Shown here piece after piece: positions 18,198 through 31,136 of a DNA stretch of 64,000 bases. Below the pieces are notes generated by a model. That model was given only the letters and a program-made list of their open reading frames with translations, was not told where the DNA came from and did not search any database. The first letter of the stretch is position 1; every line of letters begins with the position of its first letter. The translations under genes and the position numbers were made by a program. The DNA is from Sinimarinibacterium flocculans (GTDB taxonomy: Bacteria; Pseudomonadota; Gammaproteobacteria; Nevskiales; Nevskiaceae). The DNA lies in NCBI RefSeq assembly GCF_003201205.1, contig NZ_QICN01000007.1, positions 124,001-188,000 of the forward strand, read 5' to 3'.

Positions 18198-19019
18198 CTA
18201 CTGCGCCGGCGGCAGCGCCCCGATCGACGCCAGCGCCGCACGCACGATCTGCGTCCGCTTGCCGACGTCGCCGGCGCCGTCGGGCATGTCGATGTTCAGG
18301 GCGAAGAACACCGCGCCTCCGTCGCGACCGACCCAGCCGACATACCAGCCGATCTGCGGCTCGACATCGAAGGCCCAGCCGGTCTTGGCGTGCAGCGTCC
18401 AGCCGTCGCCGCGTTCGAGCAGCATGATGTCCTTGACCGTGCGCTGATCCTCGCGATCGAACGGCAACGCTTCGTCGTACAGGCGCTGCAGGAAACCGAT
18501 CTGCTCGAACGCCGAGATGCGCAGCGCGCCGGTGAGCCAGAACTGCGTCAGCCCGCCGCCGGGATCGGCATTGCCGTAGCCGATGCGGCGCAGGTAGGCG
18601 CGCTCGCGCGCCAGGCCGATGCGCCGCGCCAGCTCCTGATAGACCCAGACCGCCGAGTGCGCGTAGGCACTGCGCAGGCTGTGGTCGCGGTTCCAGGCGG
18701 CAAAGCTGCGCTCGGTGCCGTCCCAGGCGAATTGGCTGTCCGGCGTCAGCGCGGCATCGGCGTCGAGTGCGAACAGCGTGTGCGGAATCTTGAAGGTCGA
18801 GGCCGGCAGGTAGCGCCGCTGTGCGCGTTCGTGATCGTGGACCCAGTGCCGGTCGTCCCGCCGGTCGACCACCACCAGCGTGCCCGGAACTCCGGCAGCG
18901 TCGAACAGTGCCGCCCAGTCCGGGCGCTCCCGCCACGACGGCCCGGCCGGCGGCGCTGCAGGCAGCTGAACGGACGCGAGCACCAGGATCACGCCGGACC
19001 ACAACCGGCACCTGCGCAT
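18198..19019 (-). CDS. bla: Class D (OXA-type) beta-lactamase
   Basis: A 273-residue secreted enzyme with a signal peptide ending near QLPAA. All class D motifs are present: Ser74-Thr-Phe-Lys77 (acylated Ser and carbamylated Lys), Ser122-Ala-Val124, Tyr148-Gly-Asn150, FWLTGALRIS with the Trp that shields the carbamate, and Lys212-Thr-Gly214. It should hydrolyse penicillins; spectrum cannot be predicted. The start codon overlaps the stop of cca by one base (TGATG), so it is a fixed chromosomal gene of an slt-cca-bla unit and not on a cassette or transposon: no attC, integrase or insertion sequence is visible nearby, and base composition is like its neighbours. Confidence 0.9.
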   Translation of the reverse strand: MRRCRLWSGVILVLASVQLPAAPPAGPSWRERPDWAALFDAAGVPGTLVVVDRRDDRHWVHDHERAQRRYLPASTFKIPHTLFALDADAALTPDSQFAWDGTERSFAAWNRDHSLRSAYAHSAVWVYQELARRIGLARERAYLRRIGYGNADPGGGLTQFWLTGALRISAFEQIGFLQRLYDEALPFDREDQRTVKDIMLLERGDGWTLHAKTGWAFDVEPQIGWYVGWVGRDGGAVFFALNIDMPDGAGDVGKRTQIVRAALASIGALPPAQ

Positions 19020-20257
19020 CACGCCGACTCCCGGGGCAGGGCCGCCTGCCAGTCGCGCAACGCCGCGATGCGCCGCAGGCGCAGCTGCTCGCCGATCGCC
19101 GCGCCTTCGTAACCGAGCGGGATCACGTCGCGTGCCTGAGGACCGCGCGCGACCTTCGCCGCCTCGCGCAGATAGTCGGTCTGCGGATACTCGCTGTCCT
19201 CGAAGCCGAGTCGTCCGCGCGCGTCCGACTCGCAGGCCTGCAGGATCAGGGTGAAGCGATCGGGTTGACGCAGGGCGCCGAGACGCTCGATCAGGTCGTG
19301 CAGCGTCGAGGCCTTGAGTTCGCGCACGCGATGCACGTTCAGGTGCTCGCGGGTGTGAACGACGGCGATGTCGCGGCACAGGGCCGGGACGCGCAGGCGC
19401 GCGCTCACGCCCTCGACCAGCGGCACGCCGCGATGTTCGTGCATCTTGTGCGAGGGCCATTCCGCGGCCGGCGTCAGCCCCTTGCCGAGATCGTGCACCA
19501 GTGCGGCGTAGCGCACCGGCAGCGAAGTCCCGGCACGCGCGGCGGCATCGACGCACATCAGCGTGTGCACGCCGGTGTCGATCTCCGGATGGTAGTCGGC
19601 GCGCTGCGGCACGCCGAACAGCGCGTCGACCTCCGGCAGGATGCGCGCGAGCGCACCGCAGGCGCGCAGCGTGTCGAAGAACACGCCCGGGCGCTCGGAC
19701 ATCAGCGCCCGGCTCATCTCCTTCCAGACACGTTCCGGCACGAGATGATCGATCTCGCCGTCGTCGACGATGCGCCGCATCAAGGCCAGCGTCTCGTCGG
19801 CGACGCGGAATCCCAGGTGCGCGAAACGCGCGTGGAAGCGTGCGACGCGCAGCACGCGCACCGGGTCCTCGACGAACGCCTCGGAAACGTGACGCAGCAC
19901 GCGCGCCGCGATGTCCTGCCGGCCGCCGTACGGATCGATCAACACGCCGTCCTCGTCCTCGGCGATCGCATTGATCGTCAGGTCGCGGCGGCGCAGATCG
20001 TCCTCGAGCGTGACGCCCGGATCGGCGTGGAAGACGAAGCCGCGATAGCCCGGCGCCGACTTGCGCTCGGTGCGCGCCAGCGCGTGCTCTTCCTTGGTGT
20101 CCGGATGCAGGAAGACCGGAAAGTCCTGCCCCACCGGCTGGTAGCCGGCCGCGCGCATCTGATCGGGCGTAGCCCCGACCACGACCCAGTCGCGCTCCGC
20201 CGGCTCGAGGCCGAGCAGACGATCGCGGACGGCGCCTCCCACCAGGTAGTGCTTCAC
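19019..20257 (-). CDS. cca: CCA-adding tRNA nucleotidyltransferase with HD domain
   Basis: A 412-residue enzyme that adds or repairs the 3' CCA of tRNA. The nucleotidyltransferase head carries VGGAVRDRLLG and the metal-binding RRRDLTINAIA region; EDPVRVLRVARF is the neck motif. The C-terminal HD phosphohydrolase motif VHDLGK, with the later His-Glu-His (MHEHRGVPL), marks the multifunctional gammaproteobacterial type. The GTG at 20257 overlaps the slt stop (GTGA). It is followed by the beta-lactamase with a 1-base overlap. Confidence 0.95.
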   Translation of the reverse strand: MKHYLVGGAVRDRLLGLEPAERDWVVVGATPDQMRAAGYQPVGQDFPVFLHPDTKEEHALARTERKSAPGYRGFVFHADPGVTLEDDLRRRDLTINAIAEDEDGVLIDPYGGRQDIAARVLRHVSEAFVEDPVRVLRVARFHARFAHLGFRVADETLALMRRIVDDGEIDHLVPERVWKEMSRALMSERPGVFFDTLRACGALARILPEVDALFGVPQRADYHPEIDTGVHTLMCVDAAARAGTSLPVRYAALVHDLGKGLTPAAEWPSHKMHEHRGVPLVEGVSARLRVPALCRDIAVVHTREHLNVHRVRELKASTLHDLIERLGALRQPDRFTLILQACESDARGRLGFEDSEYPQTDYLREAAKVARGPQARDVIPLGYEGAAIGEQLRLRRIAALRDWQAALPRESA

Positions 20258-22185
20258 GACGGTTCGCGCACGGGATGCAGCAGGTCGGACGGCGCCTGCG
20301 GCTCGCCACTGCGGCGCCAGCGATGCACGGTGACGTGCCACAGCACCTTCTGCACGTAACCGCGGGTCTGGTTGTACGGGATGTTCTCGATCCAGATGTC
20401 GGGCGCGAGTGCTTCCTTCGGCAACCAGCGCTTCACCGCATTGGGCCCGGCGTTGTAACCCGCCAGTGCCGGCAGCCACTGCCCGTCGAAGCGCGCATGC
20501 AGCTCGCGCAGAAAGGTGGCGCCGAGCGGGATGTTGACCTGCGGCTGCATCAGGTCGTCGCGGTCGGGGCGCGCGTCGCCGCGGCGACGCGCGACTTCGC
20601 GCGCCGTCGGCAGCAGCAGTTGCAGCAGACCGTAGGCATTGGCCGGCGAGGTCGCGCGCGGATTGAACAGGCTCTCCTGGCGCATGACGCCGTAGACGAT
20701 CTCCGGCGCCAGGCCGACGGCGCGGGCCTGTTCGCGGATGGTGCCGGCATAGGGATCGGGATAGCTCAGCTCGAACATGTCGTGGATGTCGAGCCCGGCG
20801 AGCAGGGTCACCGCCTGGATGTGCCAACCCCAGTGGGACGCGAGGCGGGCGGCCTGCAGCTTGCGCGTCGCATCGAGATCCGCGACCACCCGCCGCCACT
20901 GCTCGTTGGCCCAGCGGTCGCGTTCGGCCAGGAACAGCTCGTGCGCACGCCGGACGCCGTCGCGTTCGAGCAGTTCGCTCTGCACGATCAGGTCGTCCGG
21001 GAATGCCCGCGACGACGGCGCATACCGCTGCCCGAGCCGCCACGCGGCCAGCAGGCAGTAGTAGCCGTTCTCCCGCGACAGCTGCTCGTACAGCGGCCGC
21101 GCCTGACGATCGCGCCCGAGCAGCTCCAGGCTGCGGGCCCGCCAGTAGGTCCAGCGTTGCTCGGCAGCCATGGTCGGCGGCATGGCATGCAGCCACATCG
21201 ATGCCAGGTCGAAGCGCTGCTGCCAGAGTGCGGCACGCACCCGCCATTCGTGGACGCGCTCGTCGACGTGGCTCCGGGGCAAGGCCTCGAACCACGCGAT
21301 CGCCTCCGGGCGCCGATCCCACGACAGTCCCAGGGCCACCCAGCGCTGCAGCTCCGCGTACTGGCCCTCGTCGAAGCGCTCGCGCCCGAGCTGTCCGAGC
21401 AGCTCGGCGGCCCGCATCGGGCTGCGCGGCGCCAGCCGCGAGAACGCCGCCTCGACGGCGGCGAATTCGACGCGCGCGTTCGCGTCGGCCGCGAGTCGCG
21501 CCAGCGCGGCGGACGGATCGCGCAGCAACTGCTCCCATTGCTGCAACGGCCGGGCGCGTGCCTCCGGCAGCGTGCGGATCAGCCACGCCGCCAGGCCAGG
21601 GTTGCCGTCGGCCAGCGCCTTGCGCGCACGGCGTTCGACCGCATCCGGCGTCCAGCGACCCTGTGTCTTGAGCCAGTCGAACGGCGGCACGCAGGCCTGC
21701 GGCATCTGCGGCGCGGTCTGCCAGAAATCGAGCAGCTGGTCGGCGAGCAGCTGCGGCTGCGTCGTCGTCTCGATGCGCGCCTGGTAGTAGTGGCAGACCA
21801 GCGCGGGCTCCGCGCTGTCGACGGCGTAATGGCGCAGGTAGTCGGTCCACAGGCGACGCTCGGCGAGGCTCAGCAGCCAGGCGCGGCGCAGTTCGCCGGT
21901 GACGGGCAGCGACGGTTCGGCCGCGACGAAGGCGGCGATCCCGCGATCGAGCGCCGGTGTCGGCGCGCGCTGCAACTGGGCCAGCAAGCGTGCGCCCTGC
22001 AGGTCGGGATAGAGCAGGTAGGCACGCAGCCCGGCGCTGTCGGGCGCCGCGGGAACCGCACCCTGCTCGGCGGCCTCCAGGGCGGCCCGGAACTGTGCGC
22101 GAACCTCGGGCGTCGCAGGCTCGGCCGTGCGCGGCAGCAGCACGGTCAGGCCAAGCGCAAGGATGGGAAGAGTCCGTTTCATCAT
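20254..22185 (-). CDS. slt: Soluble lytic murein transglycosylase
   Basis: A 643-residue periplasmic enzyme with a signal peptide (MMKRTLPILALGLTVLL), a long alpha-helical superhelical U/L domain rich in Trp-Arg helices (residues about 30-440) and a C-terminal lysozyme-like catalytic domain. The catalytic Glu is in YGVMRQESLFNPRA, followed by SPANAYGLLQL and AGYNAGPNAVKRWL, the GH23 signature. It cleaves peptidoglycan glycan strands to 1,6-anhydromuropeptides. The ATG pair at 22185/22182 leaves a choice of start. Co-transcription with a beta-lactamase is of interest, since anhydromuropeptides are the signals that induce beta-lactamases in other bacteria. Confidence 0.93.
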   Translation of the reverse strand: MMKRTLPILALGLTVLLPRTAEPATPEVRAQFRAALEAAEQGAVPAAPDSAGLRAYLLYPDLQGARLLAQLQRAPTPALDRGIAAFVAAEPSLPVTGELRRAWLLSLAERRLWTDYLRHYAVDSAEPALVCHYYQARIETTTQPQLLADQLLDFWQTAPQMPQACVPPFDWLKTQGRWTPDAVERRARKALADGNPGLAAWLIRTLPEARARPLQQWEQLLRDPSAALARLAADANARVEFAAVEAAFSRLAPRSPMRAAELLGQLGRERFDEGQYAELQRWVALGLSWDRRPEAIAWFEALPRSHVDERVHEWRVRAALWQQRFDLASMWLHAMPPTMAAEQRWTYWRARSLELLGRDRQARPLYEQLSRENGYYCLLAAWRLGQRYAPSSRAFPDDLIVQSELLERDGVRRAHELFLAERDRWANEQWRRVVADLDATRKLQAARLASHWGWHIQAVTLLAGLDIHDMFELSYPDPYAGTIREQARAVGLAPEIVYGVMRQESLFNPRATSPANAYGLLQLLLPTAREVARRRGDARPDRDDLMQPQVNIPLGATFLRELHARFDGQWLPALAGYNAGPNAVKRWLPKEALAPDIWIENIPYNQTRGYVQKVLWHVTVHRWRRSGEPQAPSDLLHPVREPS

Positions 22186-22256
22186 CGGGTTAGGATGCGC
22201 GCGCCGCATTGTAGTCGACCATCCTGAACGCCCCCCGAAGCAGGAACCCCGCGACC

Positions 22257-23051
22257 ATGGAGCAATGGCTGATCTTTCTCGTCACCGGCGCGGCTGCCGG
22301 CGTGCTCGCCGGGCTGTTCGGTGTCGGCGGCGGCCTGATCATGGTGCCGGCGCTGGCCCTGGTGCTGCCGCTGCAGGGCGTGCCGGAACGCGTGTTCATG
22401 CAGGTTGCCATCGGCACTTCGCTGGCGGTGATCTCGGCCACGTCGATCTCGTCGACGCTCGCCCATCACCGTCGCGGCAGCGTCGACTGGCACACGCTGC
22501 AGCGCTTTGCACCGGGGCTCGCACTCGGCGCACTCGCGGGCGCCTTCGTCGCCGACGCGCTGACCGGCACGGCGCTGCAGCGCATCGTCGGAACCGGGGC
22601 GATCCTGGTCGCCGTGCAGATGGCGCTTCCGCGTCGCGCGAGTTCGGCGCCGCCGGGACTGCGCGCCGGTGCGATCGAGTTGTTCGCTGCCGGCGGGGTG
22701 ATCGGCCTGCTGTCGTCGCTGGTCGGCATCGGCGGCGGCTCGCTGAGCGTGCCCTACCTGAGCGGTCGCGGCATGCCGGTGCACCGGGCGGTCGGTTCGG
22801 CGGCAGCCGGCGGCATGCCCATCGCCTGGGCCGGTGCGCTGGGCTTCGTCGTCGCCGGCTGGGACGCGCCAGGCGTGCCGGCGCCGCACCTGGGCTATGT
22901 CAGCCTCGGTGCCTTCGTCGCGCTCGCCGGCACCAGTGTGCTCTGTGCGCCGCTGGGCGTGCGGCTGGCGCACCGGCTGTCGGCGGCGACCCTCAAGCGC
23001 GCCTTCGCGCTGCTGTTGCTGGCGGTCGGCGCGCGCATGCTGATCGCCTGA
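22257..23051 (+). CDS. TauE/SafE family membrane exporter
   Basis: A 264-residue protein with about eight membrane segments and the two repeated family motifs, GLFGVGGGLIMVPAL near residue 20 and SLVGIGGGSLSVPYL near residue 157. Members of the family export sulfite, sulfoacetate and similar organosulfur or C2 anions. No substrate can be read here. Its end lies 9 bases from the convergent end of oxyR. Confidence 0.9.
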   Translation: MEQWLIFLVTGAAAGVLAGLFGVGGGLIMVPALALVLPLQGVPERVFMQVAIGTSLAVISATSISSTLAHHRRGSVDWHTLQRFAPGLALGALAGAFVADALTGTALQRIVGTGAILVAVQMALPRRASSAPPGLRAGAIELFAAGGVIGLLSSLVGIGGGSLSVPYLSGRGMPVHRAVGSAAAGGMPIAWAGALGFVVAGWDAPGVPAPHLGYVSLGAFVALAGTSVLCAPLGVRLAHRLSAATLKRAFALLLLAVGARMLIA

Positions 23052-23060
23052 ACGGGGACT

Positions 23061-23996
23061 TCAGTCGCCGGGGGCGTCGGCGTCCGGCAGCATCGTCACA
23101 CCCTTGATGCCCGAGGCGAGAATGGTCTCGCGCAACATCGCGATCGCCTTGCGCCGCGGGAAGGTCTTGCGCCAGACCAGCGCGATGCGCCGCGTCGGCG
23201 CCGGCGGCACGAACGGCCGGGCCAGCAGCAGGCTGTCCTCGGGCCGGTTGTCCACCGACGAGCGCGGCAGCACGGTGATGCCGAGCCCGCTGACGACCAT
23301 GTGCCGGATCGTCTCCAGCGAGCTGCCGGTCTGCGGCTTGGGGCCGTCGGCATCGGCATCGACGCACTTGGGGCAGGCCTCGATCACCTGTTCGCGGAAG
23401 CAGTGCCCGGGGCCGAGCAGCAGCAGCTTTTCGCCGGCCAGCTGCTTGGCCGGGATATTCTGCGTATCGGCCCAGCGATGATCCGGAGGCATGACGACGA
23501 CGAAATCCTCGTCGTACACGGGCCAGGCCTGCAGACCGTTGAGGTCCACCGGCAGCGCCACGAGAATCACGTCGAGTTCGTTGTCGCGCAGCTGCTCCAG
23601 CAGCTTGGCGGTGAAGTTCTCCTCGATCATCAGCGGCATCTGCGGCGCGCGCGTGCGCAGCAGCGGCACGAGACTGGGCAGCAGGTAGGGCCCGACCGTG
23701 TAGATCGCACCCAAGCGCAGCGGTCCGGCGATCTCGTCTCGACCGTCGCGCGCCAGATCCTCGATCAGCCGCGCCTCGGACAGCACGCGTCGCGCCTGCT
23801 CGATGATGCGCTCGCCGACCGGCGTCGGCCGCGCCTCTCCGCGATTGCGCTCGAACAGGATCACGCCGAGTTCGTCCTCGAGCTTCTTGAGCGCGACCGA
23901 CAGGGTGGGCTGCGACACGAAAGAGCGCTCGGCGGCGCGGCCGAAGTGCCGCTCCTTGTCGAGGTTCACCAGATACCGCAGTTCGGTCAGCGTCAT
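23061..23996 (-). CDS. oxyR: Hydrogen peroxide sensor OxyR
   Basis: A 311-residue LysR-type regulator. With the ATG at 23996 the two redox cysteines fall at Cys199 (GPGHCFREQ) and Cys208 (IEACPKC), the same numbers as in E. coli OxyR, which supports both the start and the identity. The N-terminal winged helix is MTLTELRYLVNL through SFVSQPTLSVALKKLED. A further Cys211 sits three residues after Cys208. The gene follows hemF on the same strand after 88 bases without a clear terminator, so partial co-transcription with heme synthesis is possible. Confidence 0.93.
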   Translation of the reverse strand: MTLTELRYLVNLDKERHFGRAAERSFVSQPTLSVALKKLEDELGVILFERNRGEARPTPVGERIIEQARRVLSEARLIEDLARDGRDEIAGPLRLGAIYTVGPYLLPSLVPLLRTRAPQMPLMIEENFTAKLLEQLRDNELDVILVALPVDLNGLQAWPVYDEDFVVVMPPDHRWADTQNIPAKQLAGEKLLLLGPGHCFREQVIEACPKCVDADADGPKPQTGSSLETIRHMVVSGLGITVLPRSSVDNRPEDSLLLARPFVPPAPTRRIALVWRKTFPRRKAIAMLRETILASGIKGVTMLPDADAPGD

Positions 23997-24084
23997 GGGA
24001 GTTGGTACATCCTGTGCAAGCCGGCGCCATCCATGGCACCGACTTTCAATACAAGCAATGCTACACAAGCGTCTCCACGCTGGT

Positions 24085-28036
<3,952 letters not shown>

Positions 28037-28041
28037 GTTGA

Positions 28042-28057
28042 ACCACCGGTTGGTGGT
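28042..28057 (-). repeat. Hairpin in the topA leader covering the ribosome site
   Basis: ACCACC (28042-28047), GGTT, GGTGGT (28052-28057) is a perfect 6-bp inverted repeat. On the mRNA the GGTGG just before the topA ATG lies in one arm, so pairing would hide the ribosome-binding site. Confidence 0.5.
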
Positions 28058-28069
28058 CGAGTTGCGCGC

Positions 28070-28099
28070 CTTATAAGCGCAAGCCCGAGCCGCTGTCTA
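28070..28099 (-). promoter_or_regulatory. Sigma-70 promoter of topA-tsaC-hemF
   Basis: On the minus strand TAGACA (28099-28094), 18 bases, TATAAG (28075-28070). Start of transcription is expected near 28063, giving a leader of about 27 bases. Confidence 0.6.
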
Positions 28100-28106
28100 G
28101 GCCAAC

Positions 28107-28132
28107 CGCGCGCGCGTATGCCCGCGCGCGCG
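28107..28132. repeat. Alternating CG inverted repeat upstream of topA
   Basis: Ten bases CGCGCGCGCG (28107-28116), a six-base loop, and the same ten bases again (28123-28132). It is both a perfect hairpin and two runs of alternating C/G, which favour left-handed DNA under negative supercoiling. It lies between the smg stop and the topA promoter, 8 bases upstream of the -35. It could also act as a terminator stem for smg, but no T run follows. Confidence 0.6.
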
Positions 28133-28140
28133 AGGCATCG

Positions 28141-28608
28141 TCAATGCTTGAACTCCCCCTGGTAATAGACCATTTCCTCGAGATGACCGAATGCTTCCTC
28201 GGCGTCCGGCTGGTTCATCAGCACCAGCAGGCAGACCCACTTGGTGCGCTCCAGATCGATCTCTTCCCTGAGTGCCATCAGCCGGTCGATCACCAGTTCG
28301 CGCAGCGTGCCGTCGAGAATGCCGAGCTGTTCGAGGTACATCAGGAAGCCGCGGCAATCGACCGGGATCTTCGTCGTCTCCTCGCGGGCGTAGAAGCGCA
28401 TCGCACCGCTAGGCCCGAAGACGATCGGCAACTGACGCTGCGCCGCCAAGCCGTCGAGCCAGTTGAACGCCTGGCGCACCTGATCGTCGGCAAAGCCTGC
28501 GGCGACGAGTTCCTCATGCAGCGCGTCCTGATTGTCGGTATCGGAAAACTCGCCCTCCTGGTAGTTCTCCAGCAGGTACATCAGCACGTCCAGGACCGTT
28601 TCCTTCAT
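28141..28608 (-). CDS. smg: Smg family protein (DUF494)
   Basis: A 155-residue acidic protein beginning MKETVLDVLMYLLENYQEGE, the conserved start of the Smg/DUF494 family, and ending LEEMVYYQGEFKH. Length is normal. The AAGGAG before the ATG is clear. The molecular function is unknown; the gene is almost always beside dprA and topA, as here, which hints at a DNA-related role. Confidence 0.93.
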   Translation of the reverse strand: MKETVLDVLMYLLENYQEGEFSDTDNQDALHEELVAAGFADDQVRQAFNWLDGLAAQRQLPIVFGPSGAMRFYAREETTKIPVDCRGFLMYLEQLGILDGTLRELVIDRLMALREEIDLERTKWVCLLVLMNQPDAEEAFGHLEEMVYYQGEFKH

Positions 28609-28696
28609 CTCGCCTGCTCCTTGCCGATCGTTGTTCGGGTCTCGCAGCCGGGGGCGCCGCCGGCTGCCCGTGACATCGCATCTGTGCGTTGCGGCT

Positions 28697-29824
28697 TCAT
28701 GAACGCGACCGTGCGAGCCGCTGATAGCGTCCTCCCGGTACGCCGGCCACGGCGCCGGCCAGTTCGAGCCGCGTCAGGGCGGCCTGCAGTTCGCCGACCG
28801 GCGCCTGCACGCGGGCCGCGAGCGTGTCCACGGCCACGGTTTCGTCGCCCATCGCCTGCAGCAATGCACGCTCCATCTCGTCCCCCGTGTCCGACACCGC
28901 GGGTGCGGCGGTGGCCGCCGCCGGCAACAGTGTCGCACGCCGCGTGCCAAGCAGGGGGCCGATCTCCACGAGGATGTCATCGACGGTCTCCACCAGCTTG
29001 GCACCCTGACGGATCAGCGCGTGGCAGCCACGCGCCATCGGGTTGTGGATCGAACCGGGGATCGCGAAGACCTCGCGACCCTGCTCCAGCGCCAGCCGCG
29101 CGGTGATCAGCGAACCCGACTCGCGCGCCGCCTCGACCACCAGCACGCCGATCGACAAGCCGCTGATGATGCGGTTGCGGCGTGGAAAGTTCTCGGCAAG
29201 CGCGGCCACGCCGGGCGGAAACTCGGAGACCAGCGCACCGCTGGCGGCGATGTCATGGGCCAGGGCCTTGTGCCGTGCGGGGTACACGCGGTCGAGCCCG
29301 GTGCCGCAGACCGCGACGGTACCGCCGCCGGCAACGAGCGCGCCACGGTGCGCGGCGCCATCGATGCCCAGCGCCAGTCCGCTGGTGACCGCCAGCCCCC
29401 GGCGCGCCAGCTCGCCGGCGAATGCCTGGGCATTCTCGAGGCCCTGCGGACTGGCATGGCGGCTGCCGACGATCGCGATCTGTGGCACCGCGAGCCAGTC
29501 CGCGTCGCCCTGCACGAACAGCACGGCCGGGGGCTGCGCGATCTCGCGCAGCGCCGCCGGATAGTCGTCGTCGCGCCACGTCAGCAGGCGCCGGCCCGGA
29601 GCGGCCAGCCAGTCGAGATCGCGGGCAAGCGCATCGGCATCCGGACGCTGCACCGCCTCGATCTGGGCGACATCGAGACCGGCAGCAGCGAGCGCGGCCC
29701 GGCTCGCGGAGACCGCGTCGTGGGCGCTGGGGAAACGATCGAGAAGGTGGCGGATGGCCGCACCGCCGACCCGCGGCGCGCGGCACAGCACCAGCCAGGG
29801 TCTCAGGGCCTGTGCGTCCACCAC
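28697..29824 (-). CDS. dprA: DNA processing protein DprA
   Basis: A 375-residue DprA that loads RecA on incoming single-stranded DNA during natural transformation. The Rossmann-like core has AIVGSRHASPQGLENA, SGLALGIDGAAHRGAL, GTGLDRVYPARHK and the FPRRNRIISGLS motif. A C-terminal winged-helix segment (about residues 305-370) is present. It starts at a GTG (29824) and sits between the LysM lipoprotein and smg on one strand. Confidence 0.94.
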   Translation of the reverse strand: MVDAQALRPWLVLCRAPRVGGAAIRHLLDRFPSAHDAVSASRAALAAAGLDVAQIEAVQRPDADALARDLDWLAAPGRRLLTWRDDDYPAALREIAQPPAVLFVQGDADWLAVPQIAIVGSRHASPQGLENAQAFAGELARRGLAVTSGLALGIDGAAHRGALVAGGGTVAVCGTGLDRVYPARHKALAHDIAASGALVSEFPPGVAALAENFPRRNRIISGLSIGVLVVEAARESGSLITARLALEQGREVFAIPGSIHNPMARGCHALIRQGAKLVETVDDILVEIGPLLGTRRATLLPAAATAAPAVSDTGDEMERALLQAMGDETVAVDTLAARVQAPVGELQAALTRLELAGAVAGVPGGRYQRLARSRS

Positions 29825-29869
29825 GCTAGCGTCGCCCGAAGCCGGAGCGGCCGCAAGGGCGGTGTGGCC

Positions 29870-31030
29870 TCAGCCCCCGGCCTGCGGTCCGCGCACGCGA
29901 TCGTAGAGATGGATCTCGCGCTCGGCGTCGACCACCAGCGCGAAGCTCACGCGCTCCTCGAGCTTGAACACCATCACCGTGCCGGCGAACACCTCGGGCA
30001 GCGGCACGTGCACGCCGCTGTACGGATCGCGTGTGCGACGTCCGGACTGGAACACGTTGAGCACGTGTCCCACCTCGACGCCGTCGACCGCCCCGCGGCT
30101 CAGGGTCACGACCTGGTACTGGCCGATCTGGGACACGCCGTCGAAGACCGAGATGATGCGGCCGGCGAGCCCGGCATCGGCCGGGCGCGGGTAGAAGTTG
30201 GCGGTGAAAGCGTCCGGCTCCGGTTCGAGCAGGCGGTCGCCGGCACGCGTCTCGCGGTAGCTGCGCGCGACCATCGCCGTCGCCGGCTCGCCGTAGCGAC
30301 GCACTTCCATGTCGGCGACCGGAATCGCCTCCCAGCCGAGGAACTCGCCGCTGTCCGGGTCGACGTAGCGCTCGCCGATGCGCACGGCGTCGTACTGATA
30401 GGTCTCGTCCGCCGGCATGTTGCGCACGTAGACCTCGCTGCCGGCGCCGACGACGAGGCGCGGATCGGCGAAGCCGAGCACGTAGGGCGCGGTCCGCAGG
30501 TCTTCCGCCGACACCACGCGGGCGCGGCGCAGGAAATCGCGGATCGCTTCCAGCGGAATCGTCGGGATCGCTGCCTCGAGCGGCAGTTCGCGCACCCGCG
30601 GCGACAGGTACTCGACGTCGAGAGCCTCGCGCGCGACCATCGGCCGACCATCGCGCCAGATCAGCGTCAGCACGTCGCCGGGGTAGATCAGATGCGGGTT
30701 GGCCACCTGGTCGTTCACGTACCAGATCTCGGGCCACTGCCAGGGCTCGAGCAGGAAGCGCTTCGACACATCCCACAGCGTGTCGCCGGGCTGCACCACG
30801 TAACGCAGCGGCGCGTCCTCGCGGACCTGCGCGACGTCGCGGGGACGGGCCACGGGGGGCGCCTGCTCCGCCATCGGCGTGGCGGTCGGCGCCGTCGACA
30901 CGGCGGGCGCTGCCGACGCAGGCGGGGGCACGTATTCGCGGCGTTCGCCGGTCTGCGCGCAGGCGGCAAGGCACGACAAGGCCACGGCGGCAATGCCGGG
31001 CAGCGTCCTCGAACCGGTATAATCGGGCAT
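29870..31030 (-). CDS. LysM-domain lipoprotein
   Basis: A 386-residue protein with a lipoprotein signal: hydrophobic [13 protein letters not shown] with the lipobox Cys near residue 24. After a Pro/Ala-rich linker comes a LysM module ([17 protein letters not shown] through [15 protein letters not shown], about residues 75-125) that binds peptidoglycan. The remaining C-terminal two thirds is the domain commonly fused to it in gammaproteobacteria next to dprA; its function is unknown. Start at 31030 has AAGGTG upstream. First gene of lysM-dprA-smg. Confidence 0.92.
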   Translation of the reverse strand: MPDYTGSRTLPGIAAVALSCLAACAQTGERREYVPPPASAAPAVSTAPTATPMAEQAPPVARPRDVAQVREDAPLRYVVQPGDTLWDVSKRFLLEPWQWPEIWYVNDQVANPHLIYPGDVLTLIWRDGRPMVAREALDVEYLSPRVRELPLEAAIPTIPLEAIRDFLRRARVVSAEDLRTAPYVLGFADPRLVVGAGSEVYVRNMPADETYQYDAVRIGERYVDPDSGEFLGWEAIPVADMEVRRYGEPATAMVARSYRETRAGDRLLEPEPDAFTANFYPRPADAGLAGRIISVFDGVSQIGQYQVVTLSRGAVDGVEVGHVLNVFQSGRRTRDPYSGVHVPLPEVFAGTVMVFKLEERVSFALVVDAEREIHLYDRVRGPQAGG

Positions 31031-31068
31031 GGCGGCACCTTCCCCGCGGGTTGCGCCTGAACGGCCAA

Positions 31069-31098
31069 ACTGTAGACGGCTCAATCGTTTGCCGTCAA
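31069..31098 (-). promoter_or_regulatory. Sigma-70 promoter of lysM-dprA-smg
   Basis: On the minus strand TTGACG (31098-31093), 18 bases, TACAGT (31074-31069), 38 bases before the LysM gene start. Confidence 0.55.
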
Positions 31099-31136
31099 CT
31101 TTGAGGGTCATTTCTACACGCAGTCGGTTTGCCACG

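Noticed and set aside
18198-21850. Open frames running through bla-cca and cca-slt as single fused proteins
   Set aside because: Each real gene has its own conserved start and stop; the fusions only arise because upstream frames lack stops.
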